Below are positions 1-8,520 of a stretch of 45,870 nucleotides of DNA, piece after piece; positions within the stretch are counted from its first letter, which is position 1, and every line of letters begins with the position of its first letter. Made by a program: the position numbers and the translations under genes. The stretch lies in assembly GCA_050945795.1 (NCBI GenBank), contig JBMNTP010000014.1, positions 1 to 45,870 of the forward strand, in the 5' to 3' direction. Below the pieces are notes generated by a model. It saw only the letters and a program-made list of their open reading frames with translations. It was not told the DNA's origin and did no database searches. This DNA is from JBMNTP01 sp050945795 (GTDB taxonomy: Bacteria; Bacillota; Clostridia; Christensenellales; MGBC116941).

Positions 1-173
1 TCATTATATAATTGTTAAACGTAAGTTCGGTTGGCTATAAATATTGTAGGAAACTTAATTCAGTCAAGGGGGAATATTGTATCAAATTTTATAAATGTAT
101 AAAGCGGCGATGCGCCTTGTAGGCGTCTATTTTATCACGCAAAGCTAAGCTAGTCCATAATAAGTTAGCGGCG
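1..173. other. Left-edge intergenic stretch, no gene seen
   Basis: This is A+T-rich sequence downstream of the Rrf2 gene. I see no convincing ORF, RNA gene or strong terminator. A short GC-rich inverted motif (gcgatgcgcc...ggcgtc, about 107-126) could form a weak hairpin. Any gene that would explain it lies beyond the left edge. Confidence 0.4.
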
Positions 174-617
174 CTATATAAAATACATAAGACCCTGTTC
201 GCTGCGATGGGCAGCCTCATAAACAAGACCTTGCAGCGTTATTGATGAAAGTGTTGATTTTATTGCCGAGTCAAGCTTATTGAAAACAAGCTCTTGCATC
301 GTGCTGTCAATATCGGGGCGGCGGTCTGTTACGGTATCCTCTGTAGCTTCAAAAAGCGATTGCTCTATCGCCGAAAGCACATCATATGCCGTTATATTGC
401 GAGGAGCGCGGGTCAGTATATACCCTCCCTGCGCGCCTTTAACCGAATTGACCAGTCCTCCGCGCTTTAAAAGGGAAAACACCTGCTCAAGGTATATTTT
501 AGATATGCCCAGCCGCTCTGATATGCTTATAACGGTTATACATTCGCCGCTAGAATAATCCTGGGCCATTACAACCATTGAAGCAAGCGCGTACCGGCTC
601 TTTGCTGATAATCTCAT
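174..617 (-). CDS. Rrf2-family transcriptional regulator, CymR-like
   Basis: A 147-residue protein with the Rrf2 N-terminal winged helix (MRLSAKSRYALASM, then the recognition-helix region ISERLGISKIYLEQVF and the wing GGLVNSVKGAQGGYIL). The family includes IscR, NsrR and CymR. The three clustered cysteines that hold the Fe-S cluster in IscR and NsrR are missing; the only Cys is near residue 26. That favours a CymR-type regulator working through protein or metabolite partners. It diverges from an O-acetylhomoserine sulfhydrylase gene, which fits control of sulfur-amino-acid synthesis (inference). A sigma-A-like promoter with inverted repeats lies in the gap. The family assignment is firm; the regulated pathway is inferred from the neighbour. 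Confidence 0.9.
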   Translation of the reverse strand: MRLSAKSRYALASMVVMAQDYSSGECITVISISERLGISKIYLEQVFSLLKRGGLVNSVKGAQGGYILTRAPRNITAYDVLSAIEQSLFEATEDTVTDRRPDIDSTMQELVFNKLDSAIKSTLSSITLQGLVYEAAHRSEQGLMYFI

Positions 618-653
618 TTACAATCCTCATCTCATACTTAATCTATATGTTTT

Positions 654-683
654 TATAATATTTAACAGCTTGTCTTTTGTCAA
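654..683 (-). promoter_or_regulatory. Promoter of the Rrf2 gene with overlapping inverted repeat
   Basis: On the - strand, TTGACA (683-678) is followed after 18 nt by TATTAT (659-654), about 35 nt before the ATG. The -35 region sits inside a small inverted repeat, GTCTT-ttgtc-AAGAC, about 672-686. That is a plausible autoregulatory operator, but no protein-specific consensus was matched. Confidence 0.55.
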
Positions 684-752
684 GACTAATGATAGGGGTA
701 CTATGGACATAACTATAATAGAAGAAAAAAGCGCGGCAATGAATAAAAATAG

Positions 753-781
753 TTGACACGACGGGGATGACAGTTTATAGT
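753..781 (+). promoter_or_regulatory. Sigma-A promoter of the O-acetylhomoserine sulfhydrylase gene
   Basis: TTGACA (753-758), a 17-nt spacer and TATAGT (776-781) give a near-consensus vegetative promoter, about 54 nt upstream of the start codon. A site for the divergent Rrf2 regulator could lie in the same gap. Confidence 0.7.
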
Positions 782-834
782 ATAGAAAACATATAATTTA
801 CATATGCAATATATGAAATGAGGTGTGTATCCAC

Positions 835-2127
835 ATGGCAAACAAAAGAAAATATAAATTTGAAACATTGCAGCTCCATGCCGGACAGGAATCCCCGGAT
901 CCGGCTACCGACGCTCGGGCTGTGCCTATTTACCAGACAACTTCGTATGTTTTTCCAAGCGCCGCTTCAGCAGAGGCGAGGTTTGGGCTTACCGAAGCGG
1001 GCAACATCTATACCCGCATAATGAACCCTACAACGGATGTATTTGAAAAGCGTATAGCGGCGCTTGAGGGCGGGGTTGGCGCGCTGGCGCTGGCAAGCGG
1101 AGCCGCGGCTATAACTTACGCTATACAGAACATCGCAAAATCGGGTGATCATATAGTTTCCGCTAACACTCTTTATGGCGGCACATACAATCTTTTTGCC
1201 CATACTTTTAAAGAATTCGGCATCGAAGTAACGTTTGTCGATCCTGATGAGAAGGGCAGCTTTGAAGCGGCTATAAAAGACAATACAAAGGCAATATTTA
1301 TAGAAAGCCTTGGCAATCCGAACAGCAGCATAATAGACATTGAAGCGACTGCCAAAGTGGCGCATAAATATAAAATACCTTTAATAATAGACAATACTTT
1401 TACAACTCCTTACCTGCTGCGGCCGTTTGAATACGGAGCAGACATTGTGGTGCATTCGGCGACGAAATTTATAGGCGGTCACGGCACATCGATAGGAGGC
1501 GTTATAGTTGATTCGGGGCGCTTTGACTGGAAAGCATCCGGCAAATTCCCGCTTATAACAGAGCCTAACCCTAGCTATCACGGAGCGGTGTTTAGCGAGG
1601 CGGCAGGAGCGGCAGCTTATATAGTAAAAGCCAGGGTTACGCTTTTAAGGGATACCGGAGCAGCGCCTAGTCCGTTTAACTCTTTCTTGTTCCTCCAAGG
1701 GCTTGAAACGCTTTCATTAAGGGTGGAAAGGCATGTCGAAAATACGCTTAAAACGGTGGAATTCCTAAAGAATCATCCTTCGGTAGAGCGTGTTAACCAT
1801 CCGTCATTGCCAGATAATAAGTATCACTCGCTTTATAAAAAATACTTTCCAAACGGAGCCGGCTCAATATTTACTTTTGAGATAAAAGGCGGCGCTAATG
1901 AAGCCAAGGCATTTATAGATAAGCTTAATATATTCTCGCTGCTCGCTAATGTCGCGGACGTTAAGTCGCTTGTCGTACATCCTGCCAGCACCACGCATTC
2001 GCAGATGAACGAAAGGGAGCTTGAGGAGTCGGGAATAAAGCAAAACACCATCCGCCTTTCCATAGGCACAGAGCACATAGATGATATACTGTTTGACCTT
2101 GACCAGGCTTTTGAAGCCGTTAAATAA
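835..2127 (+). CDS. O-acetylhomoserine aminocarboxypropyltransferase (sulfhydrylase)
   Basis: A 430-residue PLP enzyme of the Cys/Met metabolism family. It makes homocysteine from O-acetylhomoserine and sulfide in methionine synthesis. The start QLHAGQESPDPATDARAVPI, the PLP-phosphate region around YTRIMNPTTDVFE, and the Schiff-base lysine in HSATKFIGGHG (about K211) are typical, and the length matches MetY-type enzymes. The ATG at 835 is chosen over an in-frame GTG at 823 because GAGGTG at 820-825 sits at proper distance from 835 and overlaps the GTG. The gene is monocistronic, with its own promoter and terminator. The divergent Rrf2 gene suggests control by sulfur status. Other family members (cystathionine gamma-lyase or -synthase) are less likely given the N-terminus and the length. 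Confidence 0.93.
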   Translation: MANKRKYKFETLQLHAGQESPDPATDARAVPIYQTTSYVFPSAASAEARFGLTEAGNIYTRIMNPTTDVFEKRIAALEGGVGALALASGAAAITYAIQNIAKSGDHIVSANTLYGGTYNLFAHTFKEFGIEVTFVDPDEKGSFEAAIKDNTKAIFIESLGNPNSSIIDIEATAKVAHKYKIPLIIDNTFTTPYLLRPFEYGADIVVHSATKFIGGHGTSIGGVIVDSGRFDWKASGKFPLITEPNPSYHGAVFSEAAGAAAYIVKARVTLLRDTGAAPSPFNSFLFLQGLETLSLRVERHVENTLKTVEFLKNHPSVERVNHPSLPDNKYHSLYKKYFPNGAGSIFTFEIKGGANEAKAFIDKLNIFSLLANVADVKSLVVHPASTTHSQMNERELEESGIKQNTIRLSIGTEHIDDILFDLDQAFEAVK

Positions 2128-2142
2128 AACAGCACTCGCTTT

Positions 2143-2181
2143 AGGGACGTTTTAAGCCATACGGCTTAAGGCGTCCCTTTT
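2143..2181 (+). terminator. Intrinsic terminator
   Basis: AGGGACG ... CGTCCCT forms the outer stem and TTAAGCC-atac-GGCTTAA the inner stem, followed by a T run. It lies 15 nt after the sulfhydrylase stop codon. Confidence 0.8.
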
Positions 2182-2198
2182 AGCGCTCTTAGGCAGTA

Positions 2199-2227
2199 TT
2201 GACACGATCGGCAAAACGCCATATCAT
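2199..2227 (+). promoter_or_regulatory. Promoter of the DUF362 gene
   Basis: TTGACA (2199-2204), a 17-nt spacer and TATCAT (2222-2227) lie about 60 nt upstream of the ATG. Confidence 0.55.
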
Positions 2228-2287
2228 ATGAAAAAGAACGGGTGGCGGCACTCGAATTCTCTAGCCGCCGCGTAATGGAGGACGGAT

Positions 2288-3370
2288 ATGGACAGGCGAA
2301 TTTTTATGGCGTATGGAGACGACGCTAAAGATATGACGCTGTCGCTTATGGAAGCGGCGGATATAAAGGAAAGAGTTCCTAAAAACGCTACCATAGCGCT
2401 TAAGCCCAATCTTGTTGTGGCGAGAAAGCCGGAGGGCGGAGCGACAACGCATGGCGACGTGCTTGAAGGCGTTATAATTTATATGCAAAAGCATGGATTT
2501 AAGGATATAAGCATAATTGAAGGCTCATGGGTAGGGGATAGGACGGAAAGGGCTTTTCAGGTATGCGGATACGATGAAATAGGCCGCAAGTACGGTGTGC
2601 CGCTCTATGACTTAAAAAAAGACAGCTATATAAAGGTTAAAACGGCTATCGGTGATATGCCTATAAGCAAAAGGGCTATGGACGCCAACTATCTTATAAA
2701 CCTTCCTGTGCTTAAAGGGCATTGCCAGACAATTATGACCTGCGCACTTAAAAACTGCAAAGGCTGCATTTCAGATCCGGAAAAGCGCAGATTCCATACA
2801 ATGGGATTGCACAAGCCTATTGCCGCTCTGGCGGCGGTGCTTAAGCCGGAACTTACGATAGTTGACAGCATATGCGGGGATTTGGATTTTGAAGAAGGCG
2901 GAACTCCGGTTCAGACCAACAGAATGTATCTAGGTGAGGATATGGTGCAGCTCGACGCGCTGGGCTGCCGTCTTATGGGTATTCCTGTCGGTGATGTTTC
3001 GTATATCGCCCTGGCCGAGAAATACGGCGCGGGCAGCGCAGATTTGCGAGATGAGGATATTATAAGCATCAATGAGGCGGAATCGGCAAACTGGCAAGCC
3101 AAACCGACAGGCGTAGTAGCGCGGCTGACGCGCGGCGTTACCGCAGACCAGGCCTGCTCCGCCTGCTACGGCAACCTTGTTCACGCTCTGCACAGGCTTG
3201 AGGGACGGCTGCCGTCAAAGCCAGGTAGCATTGTGATAGGTCAGGGCTTTAAAGGAAAAAATCCGGACGGCTTTGGCATAGGCTCTTGCTGCTCTGGAGC
3301 CAACGATTTTGTTAAAGGATGCCCTCCAAGCGCCGAGGCCATTATAGAGGCGCTGCGCCGGTTTGAGTGA
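2288..3370 (+). CDS. DUF362 domain-containing protein
   Basis: A 360-residue protein whose body matches the DUF362 family. It has an N-terminal KPNLV motif, the stretch NLPVLKGHCQTIMTCALKNC, then a GLHKPI...LTIVDSI block and a LGCRLMGIP segment. The family's biochemical role is not established; members are often annotated as Fe-S or uncharacterised proteins. Several cysteines sit in pairs (ALKNCKGCI, ACSACYG, GSCCSGA, KGCPPS), which could bind a metal or Fe-S cluster, but the classic CxxCxxCxxxCP ferredoxin motif is absent. The gene is monocistronic, with its own promoter. The ATG follows a GGAGG site. I infer no pathway. Confidence 0.85.
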   Translation: MDRRIFMAYGDDAKDMTLSLMEAADIKERVPKNATIALKPNLVVARKPEGGATTHGDVLEGVIIYMQKHGFKDISIIEGSWVGDRTERAFQVCGYDEIGRKYGVPLYDLKKDSYIKVKTAIGDMPISKRAMDANYLINLPVLKGHCQTIMTCALKNCKGCISDPEKRRFHTMGLHKPIAALAAVLKPELTIVDSICGDLDFEEGGTPVQTNRMYLGEDMVQLDALGCRLMGIPVGDVSYIALAEKYGAGSADLRDEDIISINEAESANWQAKPTGVVARLTRGVTADQACSACYGNLVHALHRLEGRLPSKPGSIVIGQGFKGKNPDGFGIGSCCSGANDFVKGCPPSAEAIIEALRRFE

Positions 3371-3454
3371 TTTTACTGCCTAGCACGACGAATGCTCTAG
3401 GCTTAAGTGAGCACATGCGTTTGTTATTGAAATTCGGCGAAACGGCGCTTTTCC

Positions 3455-3483
3455 TTGACGAGAAAATGGAAATAATGTAATAT
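3455..3483 (+). promoter_or_regulatory. Promoter upstream of pgsA
   Basis: TTGACG (3455-3460), a 17-nt spacer and TAATAT (3478-3483) lie about 85 nt before the GTG start. The rest of 3371-3567 holds no gene that I can support. Confidence 0.5.
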
Positions 3484-3567
3484 TATCTATACGCCTTGCT
3501 CTGGGAGCGGGTTACGCGCAAGGGCGGAAGGCGCCGATAATTACGGCAGCCGTCCGCGGAGGGATAA

Positions 3568-4170
3568 GTGATTAAGCACATACCTAATATACTCACAACG
3601 ATAAGATTCCTTCTTATAGGCGTATTTGTATACTGTTTCCTAAACGGAATGTATTTGGCGGCTCTAATTGTTTTCGCGACCGCTACTATAACCGATTGGG
3701 CGGATGGGTATATAGCCAGAAAGTATAATGTAATTACCGATTTTGGTAAGCTTATGGATCCGGCGGCGGACAAGCTTATGCATATTTCGGCGATATATTG
3801 TCTGTGCCGAGATGGATATCTGCATTTTTCGATTTTTTACCTTATGCTTGTAAAAGAGGGTCTTATGATTATCGGGGGCATATTCCTTTACCGGCATGAG
3901 GTTGTTGTATACAGCCACTTTATAGGTAAAGCGGCAACGCTGGTTTTTAACATAGGACTACTTATGACTTTCCTAAACGCCGTTTTAGCGCAGCCGTACC
4001 TTGAGCCTTATAACCATATTGTGGTGGCGTTGGGGCTGCTGCTCACATATTTAGCTTTAATACATTACGCCAGGGTAAACTTTGTTGATGTTTTTAAAGC
4101 TAAGGTAAAGGCGTTTAAACAGGCGAGAATTGACAAGAATAATAAAAAAGGCGTTGAAGAAGAGGAGTAA
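3568..4170 (+). CDS. pgsA: CDP-diacylglycerol-glycerol-3-phosphate 3-phosphatidyltransferase
   Basis: A 200-residue integral membrane enzyme of the CDP-alcohol phosphatidyltransferase family. It makes phosphatidylglycerol phosphate from CDP-diacylglycerol and glycerol-3-phosphate. The diagnostic motif DG-x2-AR-x8-G-x3-D-x3-D is intact (DGYIAR ... GKLMDPAAD, residues about 49-71). The N-terminal IKHIPNILTTIRF is typical of PgsA, and several hydrophobic segments follow. The GTG start at 3568 follows a GAGGG site. The last codons (Glu-rich, EEEE then stop) overlap the probable 5' strand of the valS T-box. A cardiolipin-synthase-type paralogue is possible, but the N-terminus favours PgsA. Confidence 0.88.
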   Translation: MIKHIPNILTTIRFLLIGVFVYCFLNGMYLAALIVFATATITDWADGYIARKYNVITDFGKLMDPAADKLMHISAIYCLCRDGYLHFSIFYLMLVKEGLMIIGGIFLYRHEVVVYSHFIGKAATLVFNIGLLMTFLNAVLAQPYLEPYNHIVVALGLLLTYLALIHYARVNFVDVFKAKVKAFKQARIDKNNKKGVEEEE

Positions 4171-4361
4171 GCGCGTTAAGGCACAAGAGAGTGGCGTCCG
4201 TGGCTGTAAGGCGCCTTGCCCGCTAATGTGAAGAAGGTCGCTTTGGAGCCTTCCTTTATTGGACGTTTGCTGCGTTAAGGCATTAAGAGCGCGCTTTATG
4301 GCGCGAATCAAGGTGGTACCGCGAACCGCTTCGTCCTTGGGCGCAGCGGTTCTTTTATTTT
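4155..4361 (+). promoter_or_regulatory. T-box riboswitch controlling valS (specifier GUC)
   Basis: The T-box sequence AAGGTGGTACCGCG is at 4310-4323. It is followed by a terminator hairpin, GAACCGCT (4323-4330) and AGCGGTTC (4345-4352), with a T run. Aligned with the pheS T-box of this window on the shared GAGC downstream, the specifier position reads GTC (4237-4239), a valine codon. That agrees with valS as the controlled gene. A 13-nt segment, CCGTGGCTGTAAG (4198-4210), is identical in both leaders. The Stem I 5' strand (GAAGAGGAGTAA, 4159-4170) falls inside the pgsA stop region. Uncharged tRNA-Val would favour the antiterminator and allow valS transcription (established T-box mechanism). 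Confidence 0.9.
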
Positions 4362-4396
4362 ATTTGGTATTATTATACTTAATACGGAGGAAACGT

Positions 4397-7036
4397 ATGG
4401 AAAAACTGATGGATAAAAAATATGACTCAGCTGCCGTCGAGCCTAGGCTGTATAAAAAATGGGAATCGCGAGGATATTTCCATGACAAGCCGGATAAATC
4501 TAAAAAGCCTTTCTCAATAGTTATACCGCCGCCCAACATAACCGGCCAGCTCCATATGGGGCACGCGCTTGATAATATGATGCAGGATGTGCTGACGCGT
4601 TTTAAGCGCATGCAAGGGCACTGCACACTTTGGCTGCCCGGCACAGACCATGCCAGCATAGCGACAGAGGTTAAGATTGTTGAGCAGATGGCTGCTGAAA
4701 ACATTACAAAGAAGGACATCGGCAGGGACGGCTTTTTAAAAAGGGCATGGAAATGGAAAGAGGAATACGGCGGGCGCATAACCGATCAGCTTAAAAGACT
4801 CGGTTCCTCCTGTGACTGGACCAGAGAACGCTTCACTATGGACGAGGGATGCAGCAAGGCAGTAACCGAAACGTTTATAAGGCTGTATGAAAAGGGGCTT
4901 ATTTACAGAGGCGACAGGATTATAAACTGGTGCCCCGACTGCCGCACCGCTTTATCCGACGCAGAGGTTGAGTACTGCGAGCATGACGGGCATTTTTGGC
5001 ATATAAAATATCCTGTTGTTGGCAGCGACGAATATGTAGTAATAGCGACAACGCGGCCAGAAACAATGCTTGGGGATACCGGAGTTGCAGTGCATCCCGA
5101 TGATGAAAGATATGTGCATCTTATAGGCAAAAAAGTGATGCTGCCGCTTATGAACCGCGAGATACCTATTGTAGCCGACAAATATGTCGAGAAGGAGTTT
5201 GGCACCGGTGCCGTTAAAATGACGCCGTCTCACGACCCAAATGATTTCGAGGTAGGATTGCGGCAAAAGCTGGAGTTCATACGCGTTATGGACGACGGCG
5301 GCATTATAAACGAAAACGGCGGCAAATATCACGGGCTTGACAGGTATGAGGCAAGAGAGCGCATAGTTTTAGACCTTGAAGAACTGAGCCTGCTTATTAA
5401 AACCGAGGATATAAAGCACAATGTAGGCGAATGCTACCGCTGCGGCACCACAGTTGAAACGATTATATCAAAGCAATGGTTTGTATCCATGAAGCCGCTA
5501 GCAGATCCGGCTATGGCTGTGGTGCGCGACGGTACAGTTAAGTTTGTACCGGAGAGGTTTGAAAAGATATATTTTAACTGGATGGAAAACATACGCGACT
5601 GGTGCATATCCCGTCAGCTTTGGTGGGGGCATAGAATACCGGCGTGGTATTGCGAATGCGGCGAGACGGTTGTGTCGGCGACGCAGCCGGAAAAATGTCA
5701 AGCTTGCGGGTCAAAGTCGATAGTGCAGGACGAAGATGTTTTGGATACATGGTTTTCGTCGGGCCTGTGGCCGTTTTCTACTATGGGCTGGCCGGACAAG
5801 ACAGAGGAGCTTGACTATTTCTATCCTACAAGCGTTTTAGTTACCGGATATGACATAATATTTTTCTGGGTAGCCAGAATGATTGTGTTTGGCATGGAGA
5901 TTATGAACAACCGCCCGTTTGATACTGTGTTTGTACATGGCATAGTAAGAGACGCGCAGGGCAGAAAGATGTCAAAATCGCTGGGCAACGGCATTGACCC
6001 GCTAGAGGTAATAGACGAATATGGTGCCGATGCGTTGCGCTTTAGTCTCGCTTCCGGCAACAGCCCCGGCAGCGACATGCGTTTTTACTATGAAAAGGTT
6101 GAGAGCGCTAGGAACTTCTCAAATAAAATATGGAACGCGGCGCGCTTTGTGCTTATGAACGCAGGGGAGGAGCGGCCGGAAATTGACGAGTCGCTGCTAA
6201 ACACAGCCGATAAATGGCTGCTTGACGGTCTTTCAAAGCTTATAAAAGAGGTTACCGACGGGCTTTCCGGTTTTGACCTCGGGCTTGTTGCGGGTAAGCT
6301 ATACGATTTTATATGGAGCGAGTTTTGCGACTGGTATATAGAAATGGCAAAGCCGCTGCTTTACGGGCAGGATGAGGCTGCTAAGAAAAATACTCTTGCC
6401 GTACTTATATACGCGCTTGAGGTTCAGTTAAAGCTGCTCCACCCGTTTATGCCGTTTATAACCGAAGAAATTTACTCCTTCCTGCCCGGCTCACAGGAGA
6501 CGATAATGCGCTCTAGTTGGCCTAAGGCGAAATATAATTTTGCCGCCGAAGCCGAGGAGATGGCGCATATTATGGAGGCGATACGCTCTATAAGAAATGT
6601 AAGGGCGCAGCTAAATGTGCCGCCGTCTAAAAGGAGCAATGTTATTATGGTGGCGAAAAAGCCGGTGCTTGAGGCGTTTTCGCGGTGCGCGGCGTATATG
6701 GAAAAGCTGGCGTACGCGTCGGAGCTGGATTTTCGTGAGCATAAGGGCGATGCCGGAGAAGGTACGGTATCTGCTATAACGGCGACTGCCGAGCTTTATA
6801 TGCCTCTTGCCGGCCTTATAGACATTGAGGCCGAAATAAAGAGGGTAGGTAAGGAAGCGGACGGCTTACGGCAGGAGATAAAGCGAGCAGAGGGTAAGCT
6901 GTCGAACGAGGCTTTTGTATTAAAGGCGCCGGAGAAAGTCGTTGCCGAGGAGAGGACAAAGCTATCGGGATACGCTGATATGCTCAAAAAAGCTGAAGAA
7001 AGGCTTTTAGAGCTTAAAAGGATGTCCGGCGCATGA
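4397..7036 (+). CDS. valS: Valine-tRNA ligase
   Basis: A class I aminoacyl-tRNA synthetase of 879 residues that charges tRNA-Val. The HIGH motif is HMGH in PPPNITGQLHMGHALDN, and the KMSKS motif is intact in GRKMSKSLGNGIDP. A zinc-ribbon-like cysteine pattern (CYRCG; CEC ... CQACG) lies in the middle, and the C-terminal 70 residues look like the ValS tRNA-binding coiled coil. The ATG at 4397 follows a GGAGG site and lies downstream of the T-box terminator. The frame is open upstream only because it runs through the T-box leader. The gene overlaps folC by ATGA, so the two are probably translationally coupled. Confidence 0.97.
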   Translation: MEKLMDKKYDSAAVEPRLYKKWESRGYFHDKPDKSKKPFSIVIPPPNITGQLHMGHALDNMMQDVLTRFKRMQGHCTLWLPGTDHASIATEVKIVEQMAAENITKKDIGRDGFLKRAWKWKEEYGGRITDQLKRLGSSCDWTRERFTMDEGCSKAVTETFIRLYEKGLIYRGDRIINWCPDCRTALSDAEVEYCEHDGHFWHIKYPVVGSDEYVVIATTRPETMLGDTGVAVHPDDERYVHLIGKKVMLPLMNREIPIVADKYVEKEFGTGAVKMTPSHDPNDFEVGLRQKLEFIRVMDDGGIINENGGKYHGLDRYEARERIVLDLEELSLLIKTEDIKHNVGECYRCGTTVETIISKQWFVSMKPLADPAMAVVRDGTVKFVPERFEKIYFNWMENIRDWCISRQLWWGHRIPAWYCECGETVVSATQPEKCQACGSKSIVQDEDVLDTWFSSGLWPFSTMGWPDKTEELDYFYPTSVLVTGYDIIFFWVARMIVFGMEIMNNRPFDTVFVHGIVRDAQGRKMSKSLGNGIDPLEVIDEYGADALRFSLASGNSPGSDMRFYYEKVESARNFSNKIWNAARFVLMNAGEERPEIDESLLNTADKWLLDGLSKLIKEVTDGLSGFDLGLVAGKLYDFIWSEFCDWYIEMAKPLLYGQDEAAKKNTLAVLIYALEVQLKLLHPFMPFITEEIYSFLPGSQETIMRSSWPKAKYNFAAEAEEMAHIMEAIRSIRNVRAQLNVPPSKRSNVIMVAKKPVLEAFSRCAAYMEKLAYASELDFREHKGDAGEGTVSAITATAELYMPLAGLIDIEAEIKRVGKEADGLRQEIKRAEGKLSNEAFVLKAPEKVVAEERTKLSGYADMLKKAEERLLELKRMSGA

Positions 7037-8208
7037 CGCGCTCATCGATAAAGTGGCTGAATGAAAGGGTCGGGGAGCGCAGCGTTGAGCTTTCCGCCCT
7101 TTCGCCGCTGTTTGATTCTCTGTGTCCTAAGCCGGACATTGTTGTGCAGGTAGCGGGTACAAACGGCAAAGGCTCAACCTGCGCTTTTATCGATGCTGTT
7201 TTTACTGCGTCAGGCAAAAGGTGCGGGCTTTTTACATCTCCGCATATATGGAGCGATACCGAGAGGATAAAGGTCTGTGGCGAGCCTATAACTGCTGCGG
7301 ATATGAAGGAAGGTTTGAAGCAAGCGAGAAGGGCGGCAAAACGGCTTAAAATAGACGAAAAACGCATGAATATATTCGACTGGTATTTTGCTATAGCGCT
7401 GTGCTACTTTGCCAAACAAAACGTAGATGCTATGGTGCTTGAATGCGGTTTAGGCGGCCGGCTCGACCCGACTACCGCTTATCCCGCCGACATATCGATT
7501 ATATGTCCTGTTTCGCTTGATCATACACGGTTGCTCGGTGACAGCGTGGCCGCGATAGCTAAAGAGAAGGCGGAGATAATACGTCGAGGCGGTGTTGCCA
7601 TTGTTCAAAGGCAAAGCGAGGACGCCATGGAAGTCATACGCGAAAAGGCGATGGAAAAAGGCGCGGCACTTATAATGTCTGAGGAGTATGAAAAGGTAGC
7701 CGCGAAAGCCAAGCTAAGGCTTATTGGAGATTTCCAGCTTGAAAACGCCGCTGCGGCGGCGGCTGTAGCCGATTGCACCCGCATAGAGCCAAAGAATATT
7801 ATACGCGGGCTTGAGGCGGCGTATTTGCCGCTAAGGATGGAAGTCATGAGCGAAAACCCGTATATTATATGCGATGCCGCACATAATCCTGCAGCGGCTA
7901 GAGCGCTCGCGGATTCGGCGGAGCATCCGTCGGTTTTGGTTGTAGGCGTAAGGGCGGATAAGGATGCGGCGGGTATAGCGGCGGCGCTTGAGCGTTTTGA
8001 TACAGTAATAACAACGGAAGTGGATGAGCTTATGTCGGCGAGGGAGCTTGCCCGGTTTTTTAAAGCCGCTAAGGCTGTTCCTAAACTTGAAAAGGCGATG
8101 GAGGAAGCCGTCGCAGTTTCAGGGGGAAGGCCGGTATACTTTACAGGATCGTTTATACTGGCTAAAGCAGCCGCTGATTTAGCCAGACAAAAATACCGCC
8201 CTGTATAA
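7033..8208 (+). CDS. folC: Folylpolyglutamate synthase / dihydrofolate synthase
   Basis: A 391-residue Mur-ligase-like enzyme that adds glutamate to dihydropteroate and folates. It has the P-loop VAGTNGKGSTCAFI (about residues 38-51), the folate-binding region LFTSPHI, and the Mur-type LECGLGGRLDPT stretch, then the C-terminal ligase domain (ICDAAHNPAAARALA). The start is coupled to valS (ATGA overlap), so the T-box probably also controls it. It is somewhat shorter than the usual 420-430 residues, the C-terminal domain being compact, but no motif is missing. A valS-folC pair is a common Firmicutes arrangement. Confidence 0.94.
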   Translation: MTRSSIKWLNERVGERSVELSALSPLFDSLCPKPDIVVQVAGTNGKGSTCAFIDAVFTASGKRCGLFTSPHIWSDTERIKVCGEPITAADMKEGLKQARRAAKRLKIDEKRMNIFDWYFAIALCYFAKQNVDAMVLECGLGGRLDPTTAYPADISIICPVSLDHTRLLGDSVAAIAKEKAEIIRRGGVAIVQRQSEDAMEVIREKAMEKGAALIMSEEYEKVAAKAKLRLIGDFQLENAAAAAAVADCTRIEPKNIIRGLEAAYLPLRMEVMSENPYIICDAAHNPAAARALADSAEHPSVLVVGVRADKDAAGIAAALERFDTVITTEVDELMSARELARFFKAAKAVPKLEKAMEEAVAVSGGRPVYFTGSFILAKAAADLARQKYRPV

Positions 8209-8266
8209 GGCCGGCTTAGAATTAATTGAAAATCGGTAAAAAAGCAAGACATAGCATATAAAACAA

Positions 8267-8291
8267 AAAGAAGTGGCGTCGCCACTTCTTT
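8267..8291. terminator. Bidirectional terminator between folC and tRNA-Gln
   Basis: A near-perfect palindrome has two 12-nt arms (AAAGAAGTGGCG and CGCCACTTCTTT) around a single T. It is flanked by A-rich sequence on the left and Ts on the right. It can stop folC transcription rightward and the tRNA transcript leftward. Confidence 0.75.
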
Positions 8292-8355
8292 ACACGCCTG
8301 AAAACAGGCCTTTCAAAACATTAACCTTCAGGCATTGCGCCCAAAGGTTTATGTC

Positions 8356-8429
8356 TGGCAGCGGAACTAGGATTTGAACCTAGACAATACGAGTCAGAGT
8401 CGTAGGTGCTACCGTTACACTATTCCGCT
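8356..8429 (-). tRNA. tRNA-Gln(CUG)
   Basis: Read on the - strand. The acceptor stem AGCGGAA / TTCCGCT pairs fully. The anticodon stem TACGA / TCGTA encloses the loop CTCTGAC, giving anticodon CUG. The T arm is TAGG-TTCAAAT-CCTA, and CCA is encoded. Length is 74 nt. It reads glutamine codon CAG. Confidence 0.93.
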
Positions 8430-8520
8430 ACAACAGTATGAATTTTAGCATTTACGCGGCGGCATGTCAACACATAATTGATATATGCCGCATATTTGCC
8501 AGGCTGAAGGTTTAAAGCAT

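Noticed and set aside
4259..4396. N-terminal extension of ValS
   Set aside because: This part of the open frame is the T-box and its terminator; the ribosome site is just before 4397.
7605..8285. 226-codon - strand frame opposite folC
   Set aside because: It is a shadow frame rich in Ala/Ser, with no ribosome site, and folC motifs explain the region.
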